From NCBI GenBank assembly GCA_018303515.1, contig JAGVXZ010000032.1:1-26987 (forward strand): a stretch of 26,987 nt of DNA. The letters are read 5' to 3'. Positions 8,059 to 16,007 of the stretch are shown in pieces (position 1 is the first letter of the stretch; every line of letters begins with the position of its first letter). The notes beneath the pieces were generated by a model. That model did not search any database, was not told the DNA's origin, and saw nothing but the letters and a program-made list of their open reading frames with translations. Origin of the DNA: Candidatus Woesearchaeota archaeon. GTDB taxonomy: Archaea; Nanobdellota; Nanobdellia; SCGC-AAA011-G17; GW2011-AR18. The translations under genes and the position numbers were made by a program.

Positions 8059-11000
8059 CTAACCAAACCACTTACCTAAACCTTCTTGCTTATCCTTTTC
8101 AGCTCCAAAAACATCCTCGATCCTTTTTTTAACTAAGAATAAAGTTTGTTTCAAATAAGGAGGTAAATCATAACTTTCTGCAAGAGATAAAGAAGGTCCT
8201 AAATATTTAACAATTGAACCTTCTGAAACTGTAAACACTAATTTCCCTGAACAAATAAGGCATATTCCTTTAAGTGGAGGACGTCTATAAATTTCATTGC
8301 ATTTCACACATCTAAAAGTTTGTTGGGAAAACTTACGTAAATTTCCTTTTATATCTCTCATAAAATGTCTTTCAATTATTAAACGAGCAACATCATTCTC
8401 ATCAACAGCACGTAATTTTTCTGCAATAATCATTTGGCCTTTAACTTTCTCCATCATTGTTGGAATTGTTTTATAAGAACTACAAAGAACACCTAAATTC
8501 AAGTCATTAGTATCATGAGTAAAACCAAGACCCTCAAACTGAGAAGCAGTTCCTAACCTATCACCAAATCTCTCAATTTTCACTTCCCACGGTTTTTTAT
8601 ATTGTTCACATGCTTCATATAATTCAAGTGGATATCTCCACACAGTATCTAAATCAAACACCATATCATCAACTTCAGCTGGAATCACATTATAAGATAA
8701 AACTAAAGGCTCATCTTGTGTTGAACCGCGTCTATTTGATAAAAAGGCACTATCAAAATTCAAGAACATATCCATTAACAAAATAATTGCAGCTTCATCA
8801 CCATCTGCATCTCTTCGAAAAGCACAATGCATAACTGGATGTGCAAAAAAGCCTTGAGTTTTAGTAAAACCAATTATTCTACAAACACTTCCAGCAGCAA
8901 TATGTGGTGCCAAACCAACAACAAGATGCCCAATCAAATCAGCTTTTGTCTTCAAATTATAAAAAGATTTAACACAATATAATTTTTCAAGGCATTCATC
9001 AACAAAATTAGCAATTCTAAATAAAATTTCATCAGCACCTTCTTCAATCGAATCTGGGCAAGAAGGTAAAATTATATCTTGCAATTTCAATTCTAAGATT
9101 TGTTCAGAATCAACTAACTTTTTCCCATAAATATCTTTTATATATCCCATTTCTCTTAACTTTAGAACAGAAGTTCCAATTTCTTTTGGTTTAAAGTGTG
9201 TAATTACAAGCTCAGTCATATCATATCGAATAGTTCCATCACGATTAACATACAAATTATGTTTTGCTCTCAATATTCCTTTCTCTAATCTTTCAACACT
9301 ATGATCTTTATTGGAAGTTCCACGAACACCTTTAATTAACTCTGGATAATTCATAAAACCTAATCTTTTTAAAGCAGAAGAAAAATAATCATTAATTGGT
9401 AACTCATTTTTTCGAAAAAATATTTTACGTCCATTTTTTTCACCCACCTCCACTTGCTTACAAAGAGAATCACAGAAAGGACATCTTGAATAAATCACCT
9501 CTTTACTACATTTAACACAAAAAAAACAAGAAAAATTCGCAGTAACTTTTCCAACATTTAATGTATCAGAAAAACATCTTAAACGGCCACCTTCATCCCC
9601 CACAGGAAATAAAATATGTGGACTTCCAATTAATTTTCTCATCTTAGCCTTTTCAGGCCTTCCCATTCTAGTACCAATAAAATGTCCTGATTTATCTTTT
9701 ATTTCTACCAAAGAAAAAAGATTAATATTCTCCAAAATTGTCTTTTCATTATTAAGGAGAATTTTTATTTTTGAAAAATCCAAACCAGATTTACAGTTAA
9801 AAGAGATTTGCAATGCCTTTGCAGGATCTCCTTCAACAACAATAAATTCATTAGTTGCTACAACATGTGGAACTCCAAATAATTCAAGAACTCTTTTTGG
9901 ATCTGCCTTATCAATTTCTTTCTTTACCTCAACACTTAAAGGAAAAATTATTTTATTATCTTGAATAACTGCTTTTGATAACCACTCAAGAAATACAAAA
10001 AAAGAATCAAAATCTACAGCATTATAATGAAAAGTATATTTAGGATGTAAAGGAATTTTATAAGAAAGAGATAATTTTAATGAATCATCAAAAGTTATAG
10101 AAAAAGGATTATTAATAAAATCCTTAAAAATTAATTTCTCATCTCCAGTTAATGATTTCTCAAGTTGTAAAGACCACCATTCCTCATTATAGCCCACAGG
10201 CATTAAACTATGAGCACGATTAAGCATATCACCATAACTTATAAGAATATCACCAAGATAAATTATTTCTTCAATCTCTTTTCTTATTTTTTTAGCCTCA
10301 TTAAAATCGTCCAAGTATAATACATTACCATTTTTTAATTTTACAATGGGTCCATCTAATTTATCACAAGAGGTTAAGGTTGTAGATTTACCTGGTCTCT
10401 CAGTTCTTAATTGTGTTCCAATTCCAAAATAGTCATCTAACACAACCATAGTACATGGATGTATTGCATCAGAAGAAAGACCAGATGTCCTTGCTCGTCC
10501 TAACCTTAATCTAAAGGCACCATGTCTCGATGGATGGCCTATAATTGGACGTCCAGCAACCAAATCTTTAATGTAAGTATAATCCTTTAAAATAGTTTTA
10601 TCCATTTCTTTTTTTTCCTTTTTACCATCAACATTAGCATGGACTTCTTTTTTAACTTTAACAAACTCCTCCATAAAACTCCAATGCTCCATTTCCATCT
10701 CTTTGCCCCATCTAGAAAGTTGCTTCCAAACTTTTTCTGCTTTTAAAGACAAGCACTCTGCCATTACCAAACAAAAACCATTTCTCAACTTATTTGTAGG
10801 AACCCTTAACAAATCTTTGTATCTTGGAGTTTCAATTTTCTCAGAAGGGTCACCATCAATTTGAACAGGTAAATTAGATGCTAAAAAATAAAGCTCTTTT
10901 TCTGAAGGAAGATATTGTAAATTTGTAATTCTTTCATGAAAGAAATGTACTTCAGAAACCACCCTTTGGATTTCATCTTCAGTTGGATCATATTTAGCGT

Positions 11001-11532
11001 ACCCCATATGTTTTCTAACATAATCTACAATTAACACTGAAACTGATGCAGCAGTTCCCCCTGCACTCCTAATAGGTCCAGCAAATTGGGGTGAAAAATA
11101 ATCCTTACCATCAAGAGTTTTTCTTATTTCAAGTCCGATAAAACCTTCAATTGGAGAAGAAACAACACCATTGGTTACATAAGAAAAACCAACTCTTATC
11201 CCAATTTCCATAGCTTCTTTTTTATCTTTAAACTTACAAAATTTCTCTTGTGCAACTTCAAGAGCAACTATCATAGCAATTCTCCAGTCCTGCATACCAT
11301 AAATACTTTCTAATTCAACAATCCTTTCAGCAATACCTGAATTTTTTACTTGCGGAACAAGAACAGAAATTATTCCTTCTACTCTTTCAGATAAATTTTT
11401 TGCAAGAATTGTTGTAACCTTTAATGATGGATCATATCCAAGTAATTTAACTTCTGAAGCAATTTTATAACAGTTCTTTACTTCCTTTTCAATATTTTCA
11501 AAATATTTTTGCATCTCTATACTAGATTCCAT
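8059..11532 (-). CDS. polC: DNA polymerase II large subunit DP2 (PolD catalytic subunit)
   Basis: The catalytic subunit of the archaeal replicative polymerase PolD; 1157 residues from the ATG at 11532. The acidic catalytic loop reads DADGDE (Asp908, Asp910, Asp912). Cysteine clusters for zinc binding lie at about 669-695 (CFFCVKC...CPFC) and 1074-1096 (CVKC...CLIC). The C-terminus ends QEGLGKWFG, a PCNA-interacting (PIP) box of the form Q-x-x-L-x-x-W-F. No intein interrupts the catalytic loop, a site where other archaea carry one. The start at 11532 was chosen because MESSIEMQKYFENIEKE resembles the family N-terminus; an in-frame ATG at 11544 and a TTG at 11547 also exist. It overlaps the DP1 gene, implying translational coupling. 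Confidence 0.93.
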   Translation of the reverse strand: MESSIEMQKYFENIEKEVKNCYKIASEVKLLGYDPSLKVTTILAKNLSERVEGIISVLVPQVKNSGIAERIVELESIYGMQDWRIAMIVALEVAQEKFCKFKDKKEAMEIGIRVGFSYVTNGVVSSPIEGFIGLEIRKTLDGKDYFSPQFAGPIRSAGGTAASVSVLIVDYVRKHMGYAKYDPTEDEIQRVVSEVHFFHERITNLQYLPSEKELYFLASNLPVQIDGDPSEKIETPRYKDLLRVPTNKLRNGFCLVMAECLSLKAEKVWKQLSRWGKEMEMEHWSFMEEFVKVKKEVHANVDGKKEKKEMDKTILKDYTYIKDLVAGRPIIGHPSRHGAFRLRLGRARTSGLSSDAIHPCTMVVLDDYFGIGTQLRTERPGKSTTLTSCDKLDGPIVKLKNGNVLYLDDFNEAKKIRKEIEEIIYLGDILISYGDMLNRAHSLMPVGYNEEWWSLQLEKSLTGDEKLIFKDFINNPFSITFDDSLKLSLSYKIPLHPKYTFHYNAVDFDSFFVFLEWLSKAVIQDNKIIFPLSVEVKKEIDKADPKRVLELFGVPHVVATNEFIVVEGDPAKALQISFNCKSGLDFSKIKILLNNEKTILENINLFSLVEIKDKSGHFIGTRMGRPEKAKMRKLIGSPHILFPVGDEGGRLRCFSDTLNVGKVTANFSCFFCVKCSKEVIYSRCPFCDSLCKQVEVGEKNGRKIFFRKNELPINDYFSSALKRLGFMNYPELIKGVRGTSNKDHSVERLEKGILRAKHNLYVNRDGTIRYDMTELVITHFKPKEIGTSVLKLREMGYIKDIYGKKLVDSEQILELKLQDIILPSCPDSIEEGADEILFRIANFVDECLEKLYCVKSFYNLKTKADLIGHLVVGLAPHIAAGSVCRIIGFTKTQGFFAHPVMHCAFRRDADGDEAAIILLMDMFLNFDSAFLSNRRGSTQDEPLVLSYNVIPAEVDDMVFDLDTVWRYPLELYEACEQYKKPWEVKIERFGDRLGTASQFEGLGFTHDTNDLNLGVLCSSYKTIPTMMEKVKGQMIIAEKLRAVDENDVARLIIERHFMRDIKGNLRKFSQQTFRCVKCNEIYRRPPLKGICLICSGKLVFTVSEGSIVKYLGPSLSLAESYDLPPYLKQTLFLVKKRIEDVFGAEKDKQEGLGKWFG

Positions 11533-13171
11533 CGCCAGCCACATCAAAATTCATAATTTTAACTTCACGAGTTTTAAGATTAACAATAGGAACTTTACAA
11601 GGATCGGGGACAAGCCCAAATCTCACTTGATTCTCTGTCTCTGCAGCCCAACAAGAAGAATTCAAAAGAGTTACATTCCTATAAGAACCATATGACAATT
11701 TATGTGTATGACCAGAAACAAAAATATCAGGTACTTTATCAATTACCATAAAATCATCACGAAAATCTGGAATATATAAATTTGAAGTATGTGTAGGGGA
11801 CAAATGTCTTTTTTTCAATAAAAATCTCATAATCAAATCAGTTCTATTTACCCCACCGGCAGCCCGCAAACTAGAAACCTCAGAAGCATAATAAAAAAAA
11901 CTATAACCATGATAAAGTAAAACATCTATTCCCGGAAAGGCATTTGAAGAATGAATATTGACTAAGGAAGGGTTAGAAACAATTTCAATGTTTGATAAAT
12001 CATAAAGTGGCTTAGCAATTTCTTTATCAAATACTGGTTGGGGCTCAGCCAGTCTCATTGCATCATGATTCCCACCACACATTATAATTTTAATATGAGA
12101 AGGAACTAAAGAGAATATTTCCGCGGCCTTTTTATATTGATCATATATATTCATAATTTCTAAATCCTCTTCTTGTTTTGGATAAATCCCTATTCCCTCA
12201 ACCACATCACCAACTACGAATAAATATCTTATTTTAGATGCAATCTCTCTTTGTTCACTATTTCCATAATCTCCTTGTAACCATTTAATAAATAATAAAA
12301 GTTTATCATAAAGACAAAGTTTCATACCAATTTGGATATCAGAAATAAAGGCTGCATAAACTTCATCAGGTGTTTTCTTAAGTTCATGAGTTACAGGAAT
12401 ATCTGGAAAAAAAACTTCATTACAAAATAAAATTTTATTACCTGTAACTCCATTTATTCCTATAACCTCATCTAAAACAATATCTTCAGCTAAAGAAAAA
12501 AGATCTTCTTTTCCTTTATTTATTAAAACTTTTATTGTGGCAGTAGGATCTTCCAAAGTTAACATGAGATTTCCATTTTTAGTAAATTCTTTTTCCATAA
12601 CAAACCCAATAATACTTACAGACTCTTTTTCAGTTTTTAGAAGAATTTTATTTATTGAGGAAGTATTTTTCAACTCTCCACGAGATATTAAAATATTTTT
12701 CAAGGAAATATATCTCTTCTTAAAATATTGCACAAAATCGTTTATTTCCCATTTTTTAGGGTTATCTTTATAAGATTTTACTACCACAACTCTTGCATAA
12801 TCTCTAAGTTCAATTATTTCTTCTTCAAGAATTTCGCTTTCTTCAATTTCAAAAAGGACAGCTTTTTTCTCTTCATCTAAATTATAATTCATGACATCAA
12901 GAAAACTATTATACATCATTTTATTTTTATTTTTTTCAAAAAGAACACGTGATTTTTCAAATTCATCCCAGGTTATTTCTAAAAACTGATCAACATTATT
13001 AATAATAAGAAAAAGATCATTATTAATTATAGATGGTTTACCTTTCACTTTTTTTACAAAATTATCATAAAATTCATCAAGATTAAAATTAGGTGGAAGA
13101 TTATCAATAAAATCGGGACTAAGCAAATAACCCTTAGATAAAAAAAATTCAATTATTTTTTCTGTAATCAT
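11522..13171 (-). CDS. polB: DNA polymerase II small subunit DP1 (PolD exonuclease subunit)
   Basis: A 549-residue proofreading/accessory subunit of PolD. After a variable N-terminal region comes an OB domain (about residues 187-265), then a calcineurin-like Mre11-type phosphoesterase domain. Its motifs are SDIQIG (Asp278, Gln280), GDVVEGIG (Asp322), GGNHD (Asn368, His369), YHGYS and SGHTH (His488, His490). Motif I normally reads D-x-H; the codon here is CAA, so the metal-binding histidine is glutamine, while all the others are kept. Exonuclease activity may be weakened. The start ATG overlaps the cdc6 stop (ATGA-type, 4 nt) and the 3' end overlaps DP2, giving a three-gene replication operon. 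Confidence 0.92.
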   Translation of the reverse strand: MITEKIIEFFLSKGYLLSPDFIDNLPPNFNLDEFYDNFVKKVKGKPSIINNDLFLIINNVDQFLEITWDEFEKSRVLFEKNKNKMMYNSFLDVMNYNLDEEKKAVLFEIEESEILEEEIIELRDYARVVVVKSYKDNPKKWEINDFVQYFKKRYISLKNILISRGELKNTSSINKILLKTEKESVSIIGFVMEKEFTKNGNLMLTLEDPTATIKVLINKGKEDLFSLAEDIVLDEVIGINGVTGNKILFCNEVFFPDIPVTHELKKTPDEVYAAFISDIQIGMKLCLYDKLLLFIKWLQGDYGNSEQREIASKIRYLFVVGDVVEGIGIYPKQEEDLEIMNIYDQYKKAAEIFSLVPSHIKIIMCGGNHDAMRLAEPQPVFDKEIAKPLYDLSNIEIVSNPSLVNIHSSNAFPGIDVLLYHGYSFFYYASEVSSLRAAGGVNRTDLIMRFLLKKRHLSPTHTSNLYIPDFRDDFMVIDKVPDIFVSGHTHKLSYGSYRNVTLLNSSCWAAETENQVRFGLVPDPCKVPIVNLKTREVKIMNFDVAGDGI

Positions 13172-14373
13172 AGATTAAGACCTTCTTTTAAAATTGTTTT
13201 TATTTTAGGAACTGCTGAATTTGGAATAGCTAATTTTATCTCTCTTGTACGCCCATAACGACCCTTTGATATAACCCTCACATTAATTATTCCCAACATA
13301 TCTAATTCAGCAATAATATCACTTACCCTTCTTTGTGTCAGGGGTTTAACTTTTATTTTATTACAATAATCCTGATAAACTTCATAAACATCACCAGTAA
13401 AAATATGATCTGTAGTTATTTCACTTATTGAAAAAATAGATAATAAAGTTAATTGATGTTGTTTAGGTTGAGTACTAACTATATCCATGATTTTATCTTT
13501 CTCTATTTTTTCTTCGGCTTCATCAATATCTTCAATCGTAACTTTTTGTTTATTTTTTCTTTCGGCTAATTCACCTGCAACTCTTAATAGATCTAGTGCC
13601 CTCCTTGCATCTCCATGCTCCCTTGCAGCATAAGCAGCACATTTTTCAATTACTCCCTCAGAAACAACACCTGCTCTAAATCCCATTTCAGACCTTTCTC
13701 TTAAAATTCCTTGAATTTGGAGAGCATTATAAGGAGGAAAAACAAACTCTTCTTCCGAGAGAGAAGATTTTACTCTAGGATCAATATGATCTAAAAATAA
13801 CAAATCATTAGAAATCCCAATAAAGGACAATTCCACATTTTTCAACTCTGAGTTTAATCGAGTTAAATTGTAAAGAATTTCATCTCCTGCTTTTTTAACT
13901 AATTGATCAACTTCATCTAAAACAAGAAGAATTAATTTTTTTTCCTCATCAATTGCTTTAATAAAAATTTTATATACTTCATCTGTAGGTAATCCTGTTG
14001 CTGGAATCTTTTTTCCAAATTCAGAAGCAATTTGTACAATTAAACGATATTCTGTGTCAGCAACTCTTTTCATTTTACAATTTATATAAATTATATTCAA
14101 AGAAAGATTATTTTTATTTGCAACCTCAAGAATTTGTTTAGATACATGTTTTGTTAACAAAGTCTTTCCTGTTCCAGGCTTTCCATATAAAAAAATATTA
14201 GAAGGCTTTTCCATTCTTAAGGATGGCGCTAAAGTAGAAGCAAGAGACTCAAGTTGTTCATCTCTATAAGAAATTTTTTCAGGATTATAATTAGTTTGTA
14301 ATACCTTTTTATTAGAGAATATTGGATCTTTTCGTAAAAAATCCTCAAAATATGCCTTTAATTTATCACCCAT
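13168..14373 (-). CDS. cdc6: Orc1/Cdc6 replication initiator
   Basis: A 401-residue AAA+ initiator that binds origins and loads MCM. Walker A is GKPGTGKT (64-71) and Walker B is LLVLDEVD (149-156). A lid region follows with the typical AAREHGDARRALDLLRVAGE segment (sensor 2), and a C-terminal winged helix includes the QRRVSDIIAELDMLGIINV stretch used for origin DNA binding. Length is normal for the family. A GAGG Shine-Dalgarno-like sequence lies 6-10 nt before the ATG. It is the first gene of the cdc6-DP1-DP2 operon, an arrangement also seen in Thermococcales, and it lies next to the candidate origin, as is usual for archaeal initiators. Confidence 0.93.
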   Translation of the reverse strand: MGDKLKAYFEDFLRKDPIFSNKKVLQTNYNPEKISYRDEQLESLASTLAPSLRMEKPSNIFLYGKPGTGKTLLTKHVSKQILEVANKNNLSLNIIYINCKMKRVADTEYRLIVQIASEFGKKIPATGLPTDEVYKIFIKAIDEEKKLILLVLDEVDQLVKKAGDEILYNLTRLNSELKNVELSFIGISNDLLFLDHIDPRVKSSLSEEEFVFPPYNALQIQGILRERSEMGFRAGVVSEGVIEKCAAYAAREHGDARRALDLLRVAGELAERKNKQKVTIEDIDEAEEKIEKDKIMDIVSTQPKQHQLTLLSIFSISEITTDHIFTGDVYEVYQDYCNKIKVKPLTQRRVSDIIAELDMLGIINVRVISKGRYGRTREIKLAIPNSAVPKIKTILKEGLNL

Positions 14374-14556
14374 CTTTCAAACCTCTTATAATTAGATTAA
14401 TACAATTCACTTATTTAAAAATTATTATCTTTAAACATACACCTTTATTTCCTTTGGAAAAAAGAGAAAAGGAAAAAAGAAAAAAAAAGAATATTATTTC
14501 CTAAAGATTACACCATTCTTTCTTATAGAACTTGAAAGAGATAACAACCCAAAGAG

Positions 14557-14597
14557 TATATATTATAATATATTATATATTATATATTATAATATAA
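14557..14597. repeat. AT tract with two copies of a perfect 14-bp palindrome (likely duplex-unwinding element)
   Basis: A 41-bp run without G or C. The perfect palindrome TATATTATAATATA occurs at 14559-14572 and again at 14583-14596, 24 bp apart start to start. Its location beside cdc6 fits a DNA-unwinding element; cruciform or protein-binding roles are also possible. Confidence 0.55.
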
Positions 14598-14857
14598 GAC
14601 AATAAAACTTAAAAAGAAAAATTAAAAAAGAAAAAAAATTTATGGCTCTTAAACTCTCAAACCAAAAAACTCTCAAAAAATCCAGATTTACTAAGAACCT
14701 CTAACTAAAGCAATTAATCAAAGAATTAAACTAAGATTCTTTTTTATTTATTTAAAAAAACGTTTCCATAAGAACCAAACCACAAAAAGTATTCCATCTG
14801 CAATTTAGGGGTGTGTGGTCCATTTGAAAGAAAGGTTATTAAAAGATACAAAACCCT

Positions 14858-14866
14858 AATATATTA
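14858..14866 (+). promoter_or_regulatory. TATA element of the gene at 14886
   Basis: AATATATTA, 20-28 nt before the ATG, immediately downstream of the last ORB-like motif. Confidence 0.4.
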
Positions 14867-14885
14867 AATCTACAATTTAAATATA

Positions 14886-15596
14886 ATGTCATTTTACATT
14901 TTTATAATAATATCATTAATACTTCTCATAATTTGTGTTTTAATTTTTAAAACCATTTCAAAGATATTAGGATATATTACTCTAATCTTTACAATAATTC
15001 TTATAATTTTAAGTGGAATAACTTATTTTGCTTATTTAGATTTTTTAGATTTTCAGGAAAATTTAGAAAATCCTAACCTACTTGTAATCTCAGATCAAGA
15101 AAAAATTCTTCTTTCTATCTCTTTAGAAAAAACAGGAATTAATCGATTAAATGAAGAAAAATTAAAACAATTAGAAAATAAAGAATATGATTTTTTATTA
15201 AAAGATTATTATAAAATTATTTTTATAGATTTATTAACTATTGAAGAACAAGTACCAGATGAAATCGAATACGAAGGAAAAACAATAAAAAAGCAAATTT
15301 TATTTGATGCAATAAGATCTAAAAACCAGTCACAAAATGATCTTTTTAATAATTTAATAATACTTAATAAAGGGAATTCAACAGAAATTATAGAATCAAA
15401 AACGGATATAGGGGATAAGCAAAGGATAAAATTATTAATGTTAGCAATTAAATCTATAAATAAACCAGATATAACAAAATTATTTAAACAATATAAAAAA
15501 GGGGATATTAAGATCTATGAAGAAACAATACTCTTTAAATTAGCTAAATTCATTCCCTCAAGATTATTAGAAAAAATAATAGGAGAGATAAATTAA
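14886..15596 (+). CDS. Hypothetical membrane protein with two N-terminal membrane segments
   Basis: A 236-residue protein I do not recognise. Two hydrophobic segments (about residues 3-23 and 28-50) form a hairpin anchor. The remaining 185 residues are soluble and charged, rich in Lys, Glu, Ile and Asn, with predicted helices (for example NRLNEEKLKQLENKE) and no cysteine or clear catalytic motif. With a two-helix hairpin the soluble part should be on the same side as the N-terminus, most likely cytoplasmic. It is the first gene on the far side of the candidate origin, preceded by its own TATA element. Coding is supported by its length, its composition, and the clean stop just before the next promoter. 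Confidence 0.6.
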   Translation: MSFYIFIIISLILLIICVLIFKTISKILGYITLIFTIILIILSGITYFAYLDFLDFQENLENPNLLVISDQEKILLSISLEKTGINRLNEEKLKQLENKEYDFLLKDYYKIIFIDLLTIEEQVPDEIEYEGKTIKKQILFDAIRSKNQSQNDLFNNLIILNKGNSTEIIESKTDIGDKQRIKLLMLAIKSINKPDITKLFKQYKKGDIKIYEETILFKLAKFIPSRLLEKIIGEIN

Positions 15597-15623
15597 CCAA
15601 ATCTATTTTCTTCTCCAGAAATC

Positions 15624-15631
15624 TTTATAAA
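15624..15631 (+). promoter_or_regulatory. TATA element of the PRC-barrel gene
   Basis: TTTATAAA, 25-32 nt before the ATG at 15656; a near-ideal archaeal TATA box implying a leaderless mRNA. Confidence 0.6.
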
Positions 15632-15655
15632 CTACCTCAACACTAAATTTAAATT

Positions 15656-15913
15656 ATGGAAGAAAAAACACATTCCAGAAAACTCTTAGGAAGAACAGTT
15701 GTCTCAAAATCAGGTAAAAGGTTTGGTGAGGTTGGGAATCTAACTTTTGAAATAAAGTCTGGAGAATTATTACAAATAGTCTTAAAAAATCCCACTGGTT
15801 ATTGTGAAGGTCTTGAGTTAGATAGATCCACTCAAGGTGAATTATTAATTCCATTTTCTTCAGTAGTTGCTGTAGGTGATTTTGTAGTTATTGCAGAAGA
15901 AGATATTATATAA
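15656..15913 (+). CDS. PRC-barrel domain protein
   Basis: An 85-residue protein made almost wholly of one PRC-barrel. After a short charged lead come LLGRTVVSKSGKRFGEVGNLTFEIKSGE, LLQIVLKNP, and IPFSSVVAVGDFVVIAEE; the G-x-x-V-G-x-(x)2-D/F pattern and the final IPFSSVxxVGDxVVI strand pair are typical. PRC-barrels occur in photosynthetic reaction centre H subunits, the RNA-processing factor RimM and small stand-alone archaeal proteins. Some of the archaeal ones (CdpB in haloarchaea) connect SepF and FtsZ in cell division. The present protein fits the stand-alone archaeal type, but no function can be assigned from sequence alone. It has its own strong TATA box, so it is transcribed separately from the upstream membrane protein. 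Confidence 0.8.
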   Translation: MEEKTHSRKLLGRTVVSKSGKRFGEVGNLTFEIKSGELLQIVLKNPTGYCEGLELDRSTQGELLIPFSSVVAVGDFVVIAEEDII

Positions 15914-15976
15914 TTTCTAAAAAAAGAGTTAAGTAGTAGATAAATATAATTATTAAAATACAAATTAACCAATACA

Positions 15977-15984
15977 TTTATAAT
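15977..15984 (+). promoter_or_regulatory. TATA element of lonB
   Basis: TTTATAAT, 24-31 nt before the ATG at 16008, consistent with leaderless transcription. Confidence 0.55.
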
Positions 15985-16007
15985 CTATTTCATAAAACAA
16001 TAACAAA

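Larger units (their letters stand above)
14374..14885. other. Candidate replication origin (intergenic region beside cdc6)
   Basis: This 512-nt gap lies between cdc6 and a divergent gene and holds no convincing protein gene. It contains a 41-bp pure A/T tract (14557-14597), purine-rich stretches at 14461-14490 and 14609-14640, and several sequences resembling the archaeal ORB core TTCCA-N-TGGAAA-N-n-AAGGGG. These are TTCCTTTGGAAAAAAGAG at 14449-14466, TTCCATCTGCAATTTAGGGG at 14792-14811 and GTCCATTTGAAAGAAAGG at 14818-14835, plus TATGGAAACG on the minus strand at about 14761-14770. Each matches only partly. Together with the neighbouring initiator gene they make this the best origin candidate in the window. 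Confidence 0.55.

Noticed and set aside
8761..8820. Intein at the DP2 catalytic loop
   Set aside because: The loop reads straight through DADGDE with no splice-junction residues or insertion.
14642..14704. 20-codon basic reading frame (MALKLSNQKTLKKS...) inside the candidate origin
   Set aside because: Too short, no Shine-Dalgarno and no TATA at a proper distance; likely chance in A-rich DNA.
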